DNA of 64,000 bases from positions 754,501 through 818,500 of the forward strand of contig JAQJVL010000178.1 of assembly GCA_035578905.1 (NCBI GenBank), written 5' to 3'. Positions 34,196 through 47,054 of the stretch are shown here, piece after piece. The position numbers and the translations under genes were made by a program. The notes under the pieces were generated by a model, which made no database searches, was not told the DNA's origin, and saw only the letters and a list, made by a program, of their open reading frames with translations. The stretch comes from Stictocephala bisonia (taxonomy: Eukaryota > Arthropoda > Insecta > Hemiptera > Membracidae). The stretch's first letter is position 1. Each line of letters starts with the position of its first letter.

Positions 34196-36276
34196 TTGTC
34201 CTAAATTGTAGTAAAGTATTTTATAAATTCTACCAAAGTACATGAAGTCCTGATAGACTTTAATACCATTTTGATGTAGGAGAATAAATATCGAAAGAAT
34301 TTCTTCATGTCTACTTAGTCCTAAATTAAAAGTTTCTTATTTTTTCTAGAAAAAAACTTTTCAGTGTTTGTATTAAAATCTATTATCATTTCAATCACAT
34401 CTTCTTGAATACAATCACTGTTAATTTTTTGTTTATGCATAAGTGTGAATGTTGTTGTCTCTTTAATTTAAAAAAATGCTGCAGTGCAATGTGAAGTAAA
34501 TCCCTAAAATTATTTAAAGAGTTTGGAATGTGCTTCTCAAATGATTAATTTCTTTAAAGGTATATTTTTGTTGTTTAATACATTCCATCTGGTGAAGTAT
34601 GATGGAAAGTGAACAAATCTGCTTCCATATATCTCCTGTGGATATACAGTACTTAAGGTCTTGTTAATAGTTAAGATCACTTCGTTACTCCCTCGGTCTC
34701 CTTGGTTTCAAAATAACTAAATATTTAGAACCAGTTGCTTATCCTTAAATAGGACTGTCTTTTATTGGTAAAAGTTGACCAGTATAGATTAAAGCAATAA
34801 TTGGCAAAAATATTTGAGCGGGAAATTTATTTCTTGTATCTATGTCTAGTTATATTCCCCCTTTCTCATGAGACAGTAACGTACGGTTCTTGTCTTTTTG
34901 TAAATTGTGTTTGCTATCCAACGAGTTTTATGGCATTTTTCAAATCTTCAAATGAGTCTCCCTAAATTTGTAAAGTTCTTCTAAGTTTAAAAAGTTCCTT
35001 AGTTGCTCTGAAAAAAAATTCTAAGAAAGAGAATAAAATGTCAGGCATTATATCAAAATTGAAATAAACAAACTTAGCATTCTAGAATTGTTATCCAGCA
35101 AAACTTGTACCATTTCAGTTAACGTTATGATATAAATGGGGTGATAGTAACTGAAAAAAAAATGATATTTCCAATTCTCTCACTCTGTTGATACATTGAT
35201 TTCTCATTGTATAGCAAGCATATATAAAGCAATGGTATACAATTATAAGGCACCTACAGATTGCCAAACTGATTATGTTGCAATTTGACAATGTTGGCCG
35301 CCTGTTTTTGTAATATACAGTTACGGTGAAGTAGATTATCAAGCTGTATTCGTTCATATAACATTGCACAGTTGAAAATGAAATGAAATGAAGTCTCTTT
35401 ATTAGGCAGAGTGTCTCTATTAAGGCTTCTCTTCTACTCAACCTTTAGATAAATTGTTTTTGATTTTTTTATATACGTTGAATTTTTATAATAATATTTA
35501 TAATCTTAGTTTGTTTAATGATATAAATTGATATATTTTTAATTGTCATAGTATATAACTTTATTTTAACAACACCTTAATAGGCAATTCTTTAGTAGAA
35601 CATACTGAGCCATGACTTTTTTTATTTAGATAAAATTTTCAACCTTTACCTAAAAATGAATGCATTTTTGAGTATCAATGACATGAAATTTTCTTAATAT
35701 CTATCGCTTTCTGGATATGTAGTAAAAGCAGCTGAATTATCACTGATACTCAACATTTCACGTTAGTTTTTAACGAGATAATCAGCTGTACAAATTGAAC
35801 AGTTTAGTTTCATATTCATTGCAATTTACATATAACAAGAATTCTGCTATATGTCCGTGAAGATTGTGTTTCTGTTGCTATTTCGGGGAATATTTTAATG
35901 CACTTCTCACTATTAGTTTTGATTGTGCACCTAAACTAATCTAACCCACGGCTGGTTGGCTATTATTGCTAGTAGACTGTATGCGTTGTTATAATGGCAT
36001 TTGAAAGCGATTATTAAACTACTTTTATGTTTCTGACACTTAAAGATGGATAAATTGTTTTTAGGTTAAGCTGTTGTACATCATATTTCCATAAAAATTG
36101 TATGTTCTATTTAATTTATATACTAACAAATATAAAAAAATAGAATCTTAAGAGTTCCTTTTTTGTTACATCGAACGACTATGTATTATTATTACGTGTA
36201 ACATCAAATAAAATATTACAAATTCCAAACCAAAATTTGTAAGGGGAAAGGAAAATATGAGGTTTCCGTCATATTA
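34196..36276. other. tmod intron 1 DNA, nothing recognised
   Basis: AT-rich. GAAAATGAAATGAAATGAAG followed by TCTCTTTATT near 35376-35404 may be the reversed 3' tail of a LINE, but no body follows. Confidence 0.4.
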
Positions 36277-39120
36277 GTTTTTTTTTTTGTTTTTTTTTTT
36301 TAGGGGGAATGAATTTATACATAGAGTGTGGGACTCGGCTTGCAGAACAGGCAGGAAATATCCACTAAACCTCCTAAGAGCCGTAGGCAGAGATCCGGGC
36401 CAAAACCCTCTTGGATAATTTCATGCCTGACTGCGTGTCTAGACTTCCCTTTGGGGTTAATCTACTTTATTCAGAGTCAGTCTGGCATCCTTCTTCACGT
36501 TTTAAATGTAGGACCTCATGATTGAAAGCAAAAACTGTGTTCCTCGCTTCCTAGCATTGCCTCAACAATGATATCTGGTTAAATAGAATCAATAATGGAG
36601 GCAAGCTAATTTCTTTCTTCAGTAAAACAGACATAACCAAAGAACTTATGATAAACATCATCATCATCATCCTCCGGGCAGTAAAGACACTGGGGAGACC
36701 TGACTTTCTCCATCCTGTGGAGACACTTTCTAAAGTAGCCATTCCTCATAAAGAACTGATATCGATAAAAGTCAAACTCTCCATGACTACGACCAGATTA
36801 GGGATGTGCCAAACTGCTGTTCGAAAGAAGCAGCTTAGCTAAAAACTGTTGGCATCACTAAGCTGCTTAATTAAAGCAGTTTAGCTCAGCTATAGCAGAC
36901 ATATTGGCACGTTATTTCTGTATACCGTTGTTGACTGAAAATTGGTTAGCCAGCTTTAAACTTGCTTTTAATTAAATTATAAGATCAAATAAATTAGTTA
37001 CACTACATATCAAACAGTTACAGCAAATCTACAAAGGCAAGACTATACAATTTCTTAGAGATAGTTTAATAAAATGTGTATACCTTGCCATTAATAGAAC
37101 TTTTAATTCAAAGTATATCGTACATAATAACAGTGCGTCTCAATACTAGAGAGCTACAAACAGCAAATAATTTAGAAAAGCACTTACTGTTCACTGCTGT
37201 TGGTCAATCTGATTTCTGTAATTGTTGGGTTGGGATAGGCTGCAGCCGATAAGCAGGCATTCTCATTTAACTGTTTAGTTGCTGAGCTGCTTACTTCAAT
37301 ATACCAGCTGCTTCTAAGCTGCTTCAGCTTATTTAGCACATCCCTAATCGCAACAATGCAAGAGAGCTGCAGTCAGCAACTAATATAGATAAGCACTTAC
37401 TGTTTTCTGCTGTTGACCAACCTGCTTTCTGTAACTGTTGGACGGGGGCAGCTGCTGCTGAAAACTAGGCATTCTCACTCAACTGTTTAGTAGCTGAGCT
37501 GCTTATTTTAATAAGCTGCTGCTTCTAAGCTGCTTAAGCTTATTTGGCACATCCCTAGACCAGATGCATAGGTTGAGTACGATACGAAAAGTCCAATAAT
37601 CTTTTATGGCCCCATATCATCTTCTTTGCCCAACTTGCAGGGTTTCTTAGCTTGTGACTTCTGACGCTTGCTTTCTTCCCTGCTTGGGAACAAGGCGAAA
37701 TACGGTTTGCCTGTCAATGGCAAGTAGGTCAAGGGGGATCACTACCATCAACAACCACATCTGCCGGAAACTGTGCGGTAAGGGCAGGCGACCCTGAGTG
37801 CTGCTTTGTGTTGGACTGCCAGCATACTGCTTGTACTTCTTCACCCTCATTGCATCCACGACTCTGCTCCATATAGAAATATAGAGTTCACAGTAGACTT
37901 GAGGAGTTGCCTTTTGCTTGCTCTAGCAGAAATGACCATGGCTACAGGGTGTAACCTACCTGGAATGCAATGAGTAGCATCTCAAGATGAAGCAAGCCAT
38001 CGTACAAGATATTGTAGAGATTGGAACCGAGTATTAGGACCTGCTGCTCCAGAGGTGGTCTCCATCAATATCCTGCCATCTTTAATCTTATATGTCATGT
38101 GCCGTCCCTTCAGATAATACTGCACAACCACCAGGAGATATTAGGTGTTATACCCTGAAGTTATGCTGCAACACCTCGAGCATGACAACCCTTTGCGCTG
38201 AGTTGAATGGGTTTTTAACGTCCAGGGTGAACAACATTATTATTGGTTGGGCCTGATGACAAGCTTCATTTTCATGTTGAACTGTGCTAACTACCTCAGT
38301 AATGGCAGTCAAGTTCGAGTGGCCCTTTCTGAAGCCGTGCTGCCAGTGAGACAAGTCCCCAGCAGCCTTAATGGCGCAATGCAACCTCGGTTTCAACATT
38401 CTCTCGAAGAGCTTTCCCGCGATGTTAAGCATAAAAAGTGGGGAGTTCAACTCGCCTTTGCCGATCAACACCAGCCGCGAATTCTTCCATCTAGTCGTGC
38501 AAACAACCCTGCTTCCAAGCATGCATTCAGCTTATGTAGGAGGAGTTGTGGGTAAATATCTGCAATGACCTTAAGTGTCTCAGCAAAGATGCCGTGAGGT
38601 CCTGGAGATCAGTTGTTCTTGATGGCGGACACAGCCACCACAAGCTCCTATTCCGATATTCCAAAACTACTGGAATCAGCCTTTCTACTTGTTCTTTCCT
38701 TCTTAACTGATGAGTTGGGAGGAGAGCGTCAACAATGATTGTTATTGTTCCAGCCGGCAAAACCACACTGTTGCTCCCTATCCCCCCAAGCTTTTTAATT
38801 ACCAGTTTGTACCCTTACCCATGGGTCAGGGTCCACACCCTGGCAAAGCTCTTTTCAGGAACACTCCTTGCTCATGCGGATCGCAATATATAAAAATGTC
38901 ATTGTATCTTTGTGCTCTTCTGACCTTGCTGCAGCTACCAGTCGGCTGAGCTCTCCTTCTGTGTGTCAAAGGCAGTCCACCTGAGCTGTGCTTTCTCGTC
39001 TGTTCACCAATACATGCGGCAGCGGCCACTACAGAATTTCTTCTTTGGCACTGATGAGTCACATTAACTCCAAATAAGCCCCATGGCATATTCTACAAAG
39101 GATTCTACCCCCACCTTGTA
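36277..39120 (-). pseudogene. R1-clade LINE ORF2, decayed, split by a hAT MITE
   Basis: Minus strand, read from about 39120 down. The pre-RT linker has YKLVIKKLGGIGSN. The RT segment begins SPGPHGIFAETLKVIAD, then NSRLVLIGKGELNSPL, AGKLFERMLKPRLHCAIKAA and WQHGFRKGHSNLTAITEVV (38148-38522). The later palm and thumb are mostly lost. The R1-type C-terminus follows: VVIPLDLLAIDRQTVF (about 37700), then, after the MITE, the Cys/His knuckle RKCLHRMEKVRSPQCLYCPE (about 36740-36680). The 3' end is an A-rich tail, seen as T-runs at 36278-36301. Many frame changes make it inactive. The hAT MITE at 36799-37557 interrupts it between the RT and the knuckle. Confidence 0.85.
36791..37565. mobile_element. 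hAT-type MITE with perfect 8-bp target duplication
   Basis: The element 36799-37557 begins TAGGGATGTGCCAAA and ends TTTGGCACATCCCTA, perfect 15-bp inverted ends. GACCAGAT occurs immediately before (36791-36798) and after (37558-37565), an exact 8-bp duplication as made by hAT transposases. Both arms are full of AGCAGCTTAG/CTAAGCTGCT subterminal motifs. A second right-end copy (TTTAGCACATCCCTAATCG, about 37329-37347) sits inside, so roughly the last 230 bp is duplicated. There is no coding capacity. It is inserted in the R1-like LINE and is therefore younger than it. Confidence 0.93.
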
Positions 39121-39599
39121 CGTGCACTTCAGTTACCGTGTTGCCTGGTCTCAAAGCGACAATTCAATGTACGAACAGACTTACTCCGTCCATTTAATAT
39201 CTATTGACTCTGTTCCATGAATATCTAAAGACTCATAGGATTGATATTAATCCTTCATTTATTATTTTGTTTATAAGAGAGAATACCTCCCTATACTCTA
39301 TTATCATTGATTCATGAAAGGTTCTTCAACTGTTACAAACTAGTCTTAGTTTCTTGCATTTACTGGTTCTATGGTTGAGTGTCCAACAGATTAATACCAT
39401 TCATCTCATTTACTAGAAGACTACAAGTTTCCGAACCACATGTTTTTTAAGAAGCTCCCCTCCTTTGATTTTCCCTGAACCTATTTAGTAGATAAAATCT
39501 AACCTTTTGGGTAGGTAATTTAAAAATCTAGGTTGTTGACATGTATTCAGGGAATCTTATTGTCAGTTCAGGAGTGAAACTAAGCTCTTATTTAGTATC
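39121..39599. other. tmod intron 1 DNA, nothing recognised
   Basis: No supported feature between the two LINE remnants. Confidence 0.45.
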
Positions 39600-40650
39600 T
39601 CCGTTTTTCTTGTTATTTAATAACGGCACAAAATCTGGTCCTGAACTGTCATGTTCAGCTCCTTGCTGATGATATTAAAGTATCTGTACAGATTGCTAAT
39701 ACTTAAGACCATTTGGCTTCTAAATCATGTTTTGATTCTGTTGTAAAGTAGCGAAAGACAACCACATGTCACTGAATATCAGCAAGAACAGAGCTTGTTT
39801 ATTTGACTTGTAAAGATTTGTATAGGATCTGTTGCTTTATATTCAAAATAAGTACACTGCCCAATATCTTGGCTTTTTCATGGATACCAAGTTGACTATG
39901 TAAACTATGTTGTATTCAAAGCTAGGAGAAAACTTGCTCTTATTATAAATAGATAAGTAGTTATTTTAATGACAAACACGTTAGTTTAACACCCTGTAGG
40001 TGATTGGTTGGGAGCCACCTTGAGTAAAATAGGGACTCTGTGTACTCAGTTGAGGCCATTCAGGAGGAAACTCCTCTCATGGATAGAATGAAAGTTTCAG
40101 GAATTGTGTTTAGTGGAAGTGTGCACTTATTTTATCAGTTTTGTCAGCTTTTCACAATTTGACTGATGTATTATTTTTCTAAAAAGTGCTTCATGGAATA
40201 TCTGGAGACAGTCCTCCCACTGCCGGTCTCAATGTTCCGGGATGTATTTTTACTATTTGTGTGTCCACACTTTGGAGTATGTAAATCAGTCATTGATTTT
40301 TCAATCATTGCAAAATGAAAAAGAAAAAAATGTGAACCATCTTCTAAATTATTCTACAAGTTTTAATGAATCCATACATAGATCCTGTCTGATTTAACTT
40401 CTTGGTTACTGGTCAGTTATATTAATAACATTTAAGTTTTATTTCAGCGTATAGATTGGAATAATATACACCATGTACTTTACTTGAGTCCTATAATATT
40501 ATTTAAATACCATAATCAAATGTATCACAAGATTTCCGAAGATATTAAAGTTCAGGACATTATAGATTTTGACGTTAAGTTTATATTAAGAAGATCTCCA
40601 ATGCTTACAATAAATTATACGTAGTAGCTATGAATTTATTGTGATAGCTC
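39600..40650 (+). pseudogene. LINE RT C-terminal half, heavily decayed
   Basis: On the plus strand, LLADDIKVSVQIANT (about 39660-39705, matching the YADD/FADD core), then AQYLGFFMDTKLT (about 39862-39900), ARRKLALII-like and, near 40455-40620, SEDIKVQDIIDFDVKF and LRRSPMLTINY. These are recognisable steps of a jockey-like ORF2 C-terminus, broken by many stops and frame changes. The 5' part is absent. It lies about 800 bp before tmod exon 2. Confidence 0.65.
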
Positions 40651-41457
40651 ATGGCACTAAATTCATAATATTTGTAACGACACTATATACATATTTATGA
40701 TTATAATATTCAATTCATTGTGAATTCAGTTCCAGCTACTACTGATTCATCATGCCAGATTGTTATTAAAGTAAAATGACTTTTCATTATGTGCATTCAG
40801 TTTTGGTAAACTCGTAGCCATTTTATGATTTACAGTCACACATTTATTGATGCATCAATGGTAGTATAATAGTAGTAGTGTGACACCACTGTATATATTA
40901 CACTTATATGTTGATTTACAGCCAAGACATTAGTGCTGCTTGGCATTATTGAACTGAGGCATTATTTTTGATAAATTATCTACAATGGTGCATCAGACAT
41001 TCAAAATATGAAGTATTTTATTTATTGACTGGTTCAGTTCAAAAATATTTTGTAATTGACAAATTGTGTATTATTTGTTCTCTCTACTTTACATTAATAA
41101 ACAATTTTCAAATTAATTTTCATTAATTTAAAATTACCAGAAAGTGAACATTACAGCCCGCATTCAATAGGCTAAATTTTAAGATTAAAAAGTAAAAATA
41201 TTGTAATTTTTGATATTCTGATTACCATTCTCAAACCATGGGAGGAACTAAGATATATATCATGTCATTTTATAATTGATGCTATATTGTCAAATTTCAC
41301 CATAATCACAATACAATCTAATCAGTTATTTATGCACTATTGATAGGAAACTATTTATAAATACACAGTATTTACCATGTACCACTATCCAATCTAAGTT
41401 AGTTCATAGTAATACTTTACCATAAACCTTATTTAGAATGATTTTTGTCTGTTGCAG

Positions 41458-41601
41458 ACCTCTTCAACGACAAAAACCACAACAATGACATCAGCTGCCA
41501 AACTGTATGGTAAAGACGTAGATGAGCTGGATGTGGACCAGTTACTTGCTCAACTTACACCGGAGGAGATCACCATGCTCGCCAAAGAAGTAGATCCTGA
41601 T
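41458..41601 (+). CDS. tmod: Tropomodulin exon 2 (first tropomyosin-binding segment)
   Basis: Acceptor GTCTGTTGCAG|ACC and donor GAT|GTAAGT, both strong. It encodes 48 residues (23-70 of the 15005 isoform), phase 0 at both ends. After the Thr/Ser/Lys leader comes SAAKLYGKDVDELDVDQLL, then LTPEEITMLAKEVDPD. In tropomodulins this is the amphipathic helix that binds tropomyosin at the actin pointed end. The internal ATG (MTSAAKLYG) could also serve as a start if an upstream non-coding exon is used. Match to the family is unmistakable. Confidence 0.95.
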
Positions 41602-41845
41602 GTAAGTACTTTATTATGGACAGCCATATTTCTATAAATATGGCATCCATTAACTGAATAATTTACTATCAATGTTCAGTTAATAGACTAAGGTAATTGG
41701 TCAAGAGAAAATAGAATAGTTTGAATAAAATAAAGACGAAAGAGATATTGTTTAGTAGACTAAGTGTTAACATTGTTAAAAGTCTACAAAATAATTTACA
41801 GAGTAGAAGGTTTTCTTTGGAAACCACACTTGCACTCAACTGAAT

Positions 41846-43205
41846 GCATCATAATGGCCCTGTATCACGTTCAACTGCTAGGGTCATATATTGTTCAATT
41901 TTTCATACAGTGACAGTTGATGAGTCATAATAGCCATGTATCACATTCAACTGTTTGGGTCATATATTGCTCAATTTTTCATACAGTGACAGTTGATGAG
42001 TCATAATAGCCCTGTATCACATTCAACTGTTTGGGTCATATATTGCTAAATTTTTCATACAGTGACAGTTGATTATTCAAATGGCCCTGCACCACGTTCA
42101 ACAGTTTGGGTCATATATTGCTCAGTTTTTCATATAGTGACAGTTGATGAGCCATAATGGCCCTGGATCACATTCAACAGTTTGGGTCATATATTGCTCA
42201 GTTTTTCATACAGTGACAGCTGATGAGTCATAATAGCCCTGCATCACATTCAACTGTTTGGGTCATATCTTGCTCAATTTTTCATACAGTGACAGTTGAT
42301 TATTCAAATGGGCCTGTATCACGTTCAACAGTTTGGGTCATATATTGCTCAGTTTTTCATACAGTTACAGTTGATGAGCCATAATGGCCCTGGATCACGT
42401 TCAACAGTTTGGGTTATATATTGCTCAGTTTTCCATATAGTGACAGTTGATGAGTCATAATGACTCTGGATCACACTTAACAGCTTGGGTCATATATTGC
42501 TCAGTTTTTCATATAGTGACAGTTGATGAGTCATAATGACTCTGGATCACATTTAACAGTTTGGGTTATATATTGCTCAGTTTTTCATATAGTGACAGTT
42601 GATGAGTCATAATGACTCTGGATCACATTTAACAGTTTGGGTCATATATTGCTCAGTTTTTCATATAGTGACAGTTGATGAGTCATAATGACTCTGGATC
42701 ACATTTAACAGTTTGGGTTATATATTGCTTAGTTTTTCATATAATGACAGTTGATGAGTCATAATGACTGGATCACATTTAACAGTTTGGGTCATATATT
42801 GCTCAGTTTTTCATATAGTGACAGTTGATGAGTCATAATGACTCTGGATCACATTTAACAGTTTGGGTCATATATTGCTCAGCTTTTCATATAGTGCCAG
42901 TTGATGAGTCATAATGACTGGATCACATTTAACAGTTTGGGTCATATATTGCTCAGTTTTTCATACAGTGACAGTTGATGAGTCATAATGACTCTGGATC
43001 ACATTTAATAGTTTGGGTCATATATTGCTCAGTTTTTCATATAGTGACAGTTGATGAGTCATAATGACTCTGGATCACATTTAACAGTTTGGGCCACATA
43101 TTGCTCAGTTTTTTATACAGTGACAGTTGACGAGTCATAATGGCCCTATATCACGATCAACAGTTTGGGCCCTAATTTGCCCAGTCTTTTATATAGTGAC
43201 AGTTA
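41846..43205. repeat. 76-bp minisatellite in tmod intron 2, about 18 copies
   Basis: The unit runs GGGTCATATATTGCTCAGTT, TTTCATATAGTGACAGTTGA, TGAGTCATAATGACTCTGGA, TCACATTTAACAGTTT. The first copies are more divergent (GGCCCTGTATCAC instead of GACTCTGGATCAC); the middle ones are nearly identical. About a dozen copies contain TGAGTCA, the bZIP (AP-1) core site. Some units lack the dinucleotide CT (GACTGGATC), so spacing alternates between 76 and about 74 bp. Confidence 0.95.
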
Positions 43206-44919
43206 ATATGTTGTTAGTTTAGTGGGGAGAGTATCTGATACTATGATTTTCTGTAAACGTTGAATCCTTGAATATCTGCTATGTGAAGCAGTGTTTGATT
43301 TCAGAAAGGTTATGGTAGTTATTAATTTTAGCTCTATGTTTGCAGATTGATAGGTTGATAGCTTGCTAAGGAATCCAAGCCTGCTAAAATTGTCATTGTT
43401 TTATTCGAAATGTCATCATACATTCAGTGTTTATGTTGAAGGTGTATTACCATATCCATAGATGAGTTTCAGAAACTGCTAAATTGATAATTCTTGTCAT
43501 GTCTATGCTGTTGATAGCTTTAACACATTAGTTTCCATGCTGACTAGATCTGGATGGCAGCAACTTATATATGTAAAGTTATAGTTTACTGCTGCAGCCT
43601 ATTAGTTATAAACTGAATGAACCGTCTTTTGTTACTACCGAACTGATACCAACTGGTCTCACTCTAATTTCTTAGGAATGGGCTGAATTGACTACTTATG
43701 AATTAACTATTAATTATCATGTACATGTGTTGATTAAAAATGGTCAGCACTGTTTTTATAAATATTTTGATTTTAGAATATTAATGCCATTATGCATATT
43801 ACACAAATTAAAACTCAATTGCATTTCATATCAAAACACTTGTACGAAGACTATGATAACAATATCTTAGCGTATGTATAAATGTCATTTATATATTATA
43901 AATATAATTACGTATTGGTCAGCAGTTGTAATGCTGATTCAGTTATATGTATAAACATTTACTTTTGCTTGACTATGAATGGAGTGTCCGTTTGATTTTG
44001 TTTGTTAAGTAAGTTTGTAGTTTAACTCATTCGTTGCGGCAACACAAGTAGTCGCGTAACATGTGGTGCTTCCTTGTCTGGCTCGGGACTATGGCCGCAC
44101 GCTTACATATTTCAACATATTGACAAGTAAAATTGATACTAGTGCAATTCATACAATATATTTAGTTCATATGTTATGTAGTTATAATATGAAATCCCTT
44201 TCAACCCACCAATTATATGCAGTCTTTTTATTGGTTATATGATAATGTTTAATATTTGTTTTTTACCATAATTATTAATGTTTACAAAATTGATTACTCA
44301 GCTATTTATCATTCGATTTTATCAAACAAGGTATCGTTGGATTTGTCTTTAAAATCTACAGTTTTTACCTTTCAACAACATTTTTTATAGCCTATGCATA
44401 GCCGTTTTTATGAAATTTGACATTATAACTTTTAAATGAGCGCCATCTTGAAATGGCCTTAGTCAAAGCAAAGACATTTTAAAGATTAATTTTACTTACT
44501 ATGGTGCACATAAAGCCCAAATTTTAAGTTTCTAACTCAATAGATCTTGAGTTATAAAAAATTTCTAAAAAACACATTCAGACCGACCAGAGATCTAGAC
44601 ATTTTAGTCATATGGCTGTATGGTGTTTTATGCTTGTCTATACCCAAGGAACATACCTACAATTTATTTAAAGAAAGTTCATCAACACCCTATATATATA
44701 TATATATTCTTCATCTTTGATTTGTCATCTCAATAGTTTCTTCAGTGTAATAATTTCACACGCTGCAAGATGTACTGACCAATTGGCTGTATCAGTGGTA
44801 TAATATTTGATGTTAAGAAAACGGCTTTAAATACCTCAAATAATGTGCCATCTGACATAAAAGGCCTTGGTTCAGTCAAGGGCTTTTTTATTAGCAAAAG
44901 AGGCAATTTGTGGTCTCCT
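43206..44919. other. tmod intron 2 DNA, nothing firmly recognised
   Basis: A TTTAACTCATTCGTTGCGGC at about 44022 looks like a piggyBac-type terminus, but no partner end was found. A short TA run lies at 44692-44706. No gene. Confidence 0.35.
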
Positions 44920-45515
44920 GTGGCATAGCAACATGCAAAAATAATTACCCGTCTTGGCTGAATTTAAAATCCGGTTCTTTTAGTTCTTCTTTAGAGCCAA
45001 ACTTAAGCTTGGCAATGCTTTCAAGTTAACGCTCGTTTCATCATCATTATAAATTTGCTAAAGTGAGTTATATTTTCTGCCGCAATCATATTAGCAAATT
45101 TACCAACATATTCAATGCATCAGCCTCATCAGCCTTTCTCCAGTGACAGTTAGCAAGTGTATGGTATGACGCTTCTTGAAAATATCAAGCCAGCATAAAC
45201 TAGCAACAAATGTTTCCCATTCATTTGGCCTATTTAAGATTTTAGATTTTTTCTGTAATAAGGAAGGGGTCCATTAATTGGTGTGTTCTTTTCCCTCTCT
45301 TACGAAATGCTCAAAAAAAGCTTAGACAAGCTTGTCTATTGGAGTGATTTGACTCACTGACTTGGAAGGTGCTGTACAAAACTTATCGTAGAATTCACGG
45401 CTCCAATCTCTACTGCTACATAGCTGAGATGCACATTCCCCAGTGTGCAAACGTTGTAATATTTGAATTTTTTCTTTAATGTTTTTGAGCTGTGTTTCTA
45501 TTTTGAGGCCATTCC
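44920..45515 (-). pseudogene. pogo/Tigger-type transposase pseudogene (CENP-B/jerky-like)
   Basis: Minus strand from about 45515 down: KIQILQRLHTGECASQLC (first helix-turn-helix), SREFYDKFCTAPSKSVSQIT, FEHFVREGKEHT, KILNRPNEWETFVASLCWLD, IFKKRHTIHLLTVTGERL (second DNA-binding domain with the W...FKKRH...SVTGE signature of CENP-B/pogo proteins). Then IYNDDETSVNLKALPSLSLA, the first catalytic Asp region (usually N-x-DET), and a decayed continuation. There are several stops and frame changes, and the second and third catalytic residues were not found. Inactive. The pogo-type MITE in the next intron (47055-47821) could be related, but this was not shown. Confidence 0.75.
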
Positions 45516-46457
45516 ACTACAGTATTCTACATTACAGAATAAATACAGTACTTATAGTTATTTTACTCAAGTTAAACACAAAGAGTAAGAAACACGTATA
45601 TGAACTGCTAATGCCAGAATAATAGTGGGAACAGAGCTTTCAGGAAAAGTGTAAGAACATCAAATATACCCATGCGACTTATTTCAGCAGATTGATTGAA
45701 CTGGAAGAAGCACAATATGAGGAATTTCTACGTAAAACTATGTATGTGTTACCTGAACTAGTTTTTTTATTATTACAAGGTAATTTTCTCAATACATATT
45801 ATGGTAGGAGATTGTTGCGTTTAATAATTAAAAAAAAACTATAAAATTGTATATTATTTTTATACAATATATATATAATTTCTTAAGAAAAGCTGCTTGA
45901 TATGAGAAATTCAGTTCAGTCCAATTTATTTCAGATCAGAAGGACTTCACTGAATTATGGAGTAAAAAAGTATATACAGTAGCATTTTTTATTGGAGTAA
46001 TGTATTTGTGAAGAAACAGTTTTATAAAATACAATTTCAAAGTTATAGAAAAAATCAGCATGATCCTTATTTATATAAATGCCTTCAAATTTTAGCTAAC
46101 TTGTAATTATTTATAACATTTTACTATTGTTAGAGGGTTGAAAAAGGTTTTTATCTGAAACATTTTTTTTTTTTTTTTTTTTTTACATTAATAAACTTTT
46201 AGAAGTATCTTATTTCAAGTTGAAAGAGTAACATTTTAAACAAATATATTCTTCGAAAAATGGACACAGTACATAGATCATGTAGGCTATATTTATTATT
46301 TTTATCTCAAAAATGCTACAAAAAGCTAAAAAGAGAGAAGTATTTTGGGAGCCACTATGTTACAAATGTGGGGGTCTAGTTGGAAATGGTGTGAGTATCA
46401 AAGTAAGTATTTTATTGTTTGAGTATGGTGTCTAATCAATGGCAATGTATTTTGTAG
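45516..46457. other. Rest of tmod intron 2
   Basis: IELEEAQYEEFLRKTMYVLP can be read on the plus strand near 45697-45756, perhaps from a DNA transposon, without further support. A T-run at 46160-46184 may be the tail of a minus-strand retroposon. Otherwise nothing. Confidence 0.35.
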
Positions 46458-46625
46458 GATAACCTTCTGCCACCCTCACAAAGGTGCAGCTACGAATGTG
46501 AAAAGGAGCCAACAGGACCTCTGGACCGTAAGAAGCTAATAGAGCACATTAACAAACAAGCGCTGGAAACTCCAGATAAGCCTGAACTCAAGCCTTATGT
46601 TCCAGGAACCATAAGAGGAAAGAAG
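46458..46625 (+). CDS. tmod: Tropomodulin exon 3 (first actin-binding segment)
   Basis: Acceptor TATTTTGTAG|GAT and donor AAG|GTCTGT, phase 0 at both ends. It encodes residues 71-126: DNLLPPSQRCSYECEKEPTG, then PLDRKKLIEHINKQALETP and PYVPGTIRGKK. The LPP-x-x-R-C ... PTGPL-x-R block is the actin-binding loop and helix (ABS1) conserved across the family. It continues the DPD at the end of exon 2. The donor GTCTGT is less usual than the others, but the reading frame across both joins leaves little doubt. Confidence 0.95.
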
Positions 46626-47054
46626 GTCTGTGGAATAGCTTAAATACTTCTCCCATTACATTTTTAATTACATTTTTGAATGGGGTATGAAATCTACTGT
46701 CATACGTCTTGACTAATACTCAACCAAAACTTTGAAGTATGTTTAATCCCAAAATTCCATAAATCGTAATGAAATAAGTGAAGAACAGCCATCATATTTA
46801 AATATTGACTGCCGTTTGAATTGGACGAAAGTTTATTAGATCACCACATTAGATCATTATTTTTTGGAAGCTGCATGTTTAAATGAAGCCTATGTACTAA
46901 TTTTAATAATGATAAGTCAATCCATTTGGCTGTAATATTTTTACACTGATCAAATGCTGAATGGCCAGTTTAATAGAGAGACCTTGTTTCGGTCGGGTAA
47001 CTAATTTTATCTACATGGAAAAAAATAATGTTTCGGTCTGATTAAAACTTGCTA

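Noticed and set aside
44022..44060. TTTAACTCATTCGTTGCGGC as a piggyBac terminus
   Set aside because: No matching inverted end with TTAA was found downstream or upstream, so a single end is not enough.
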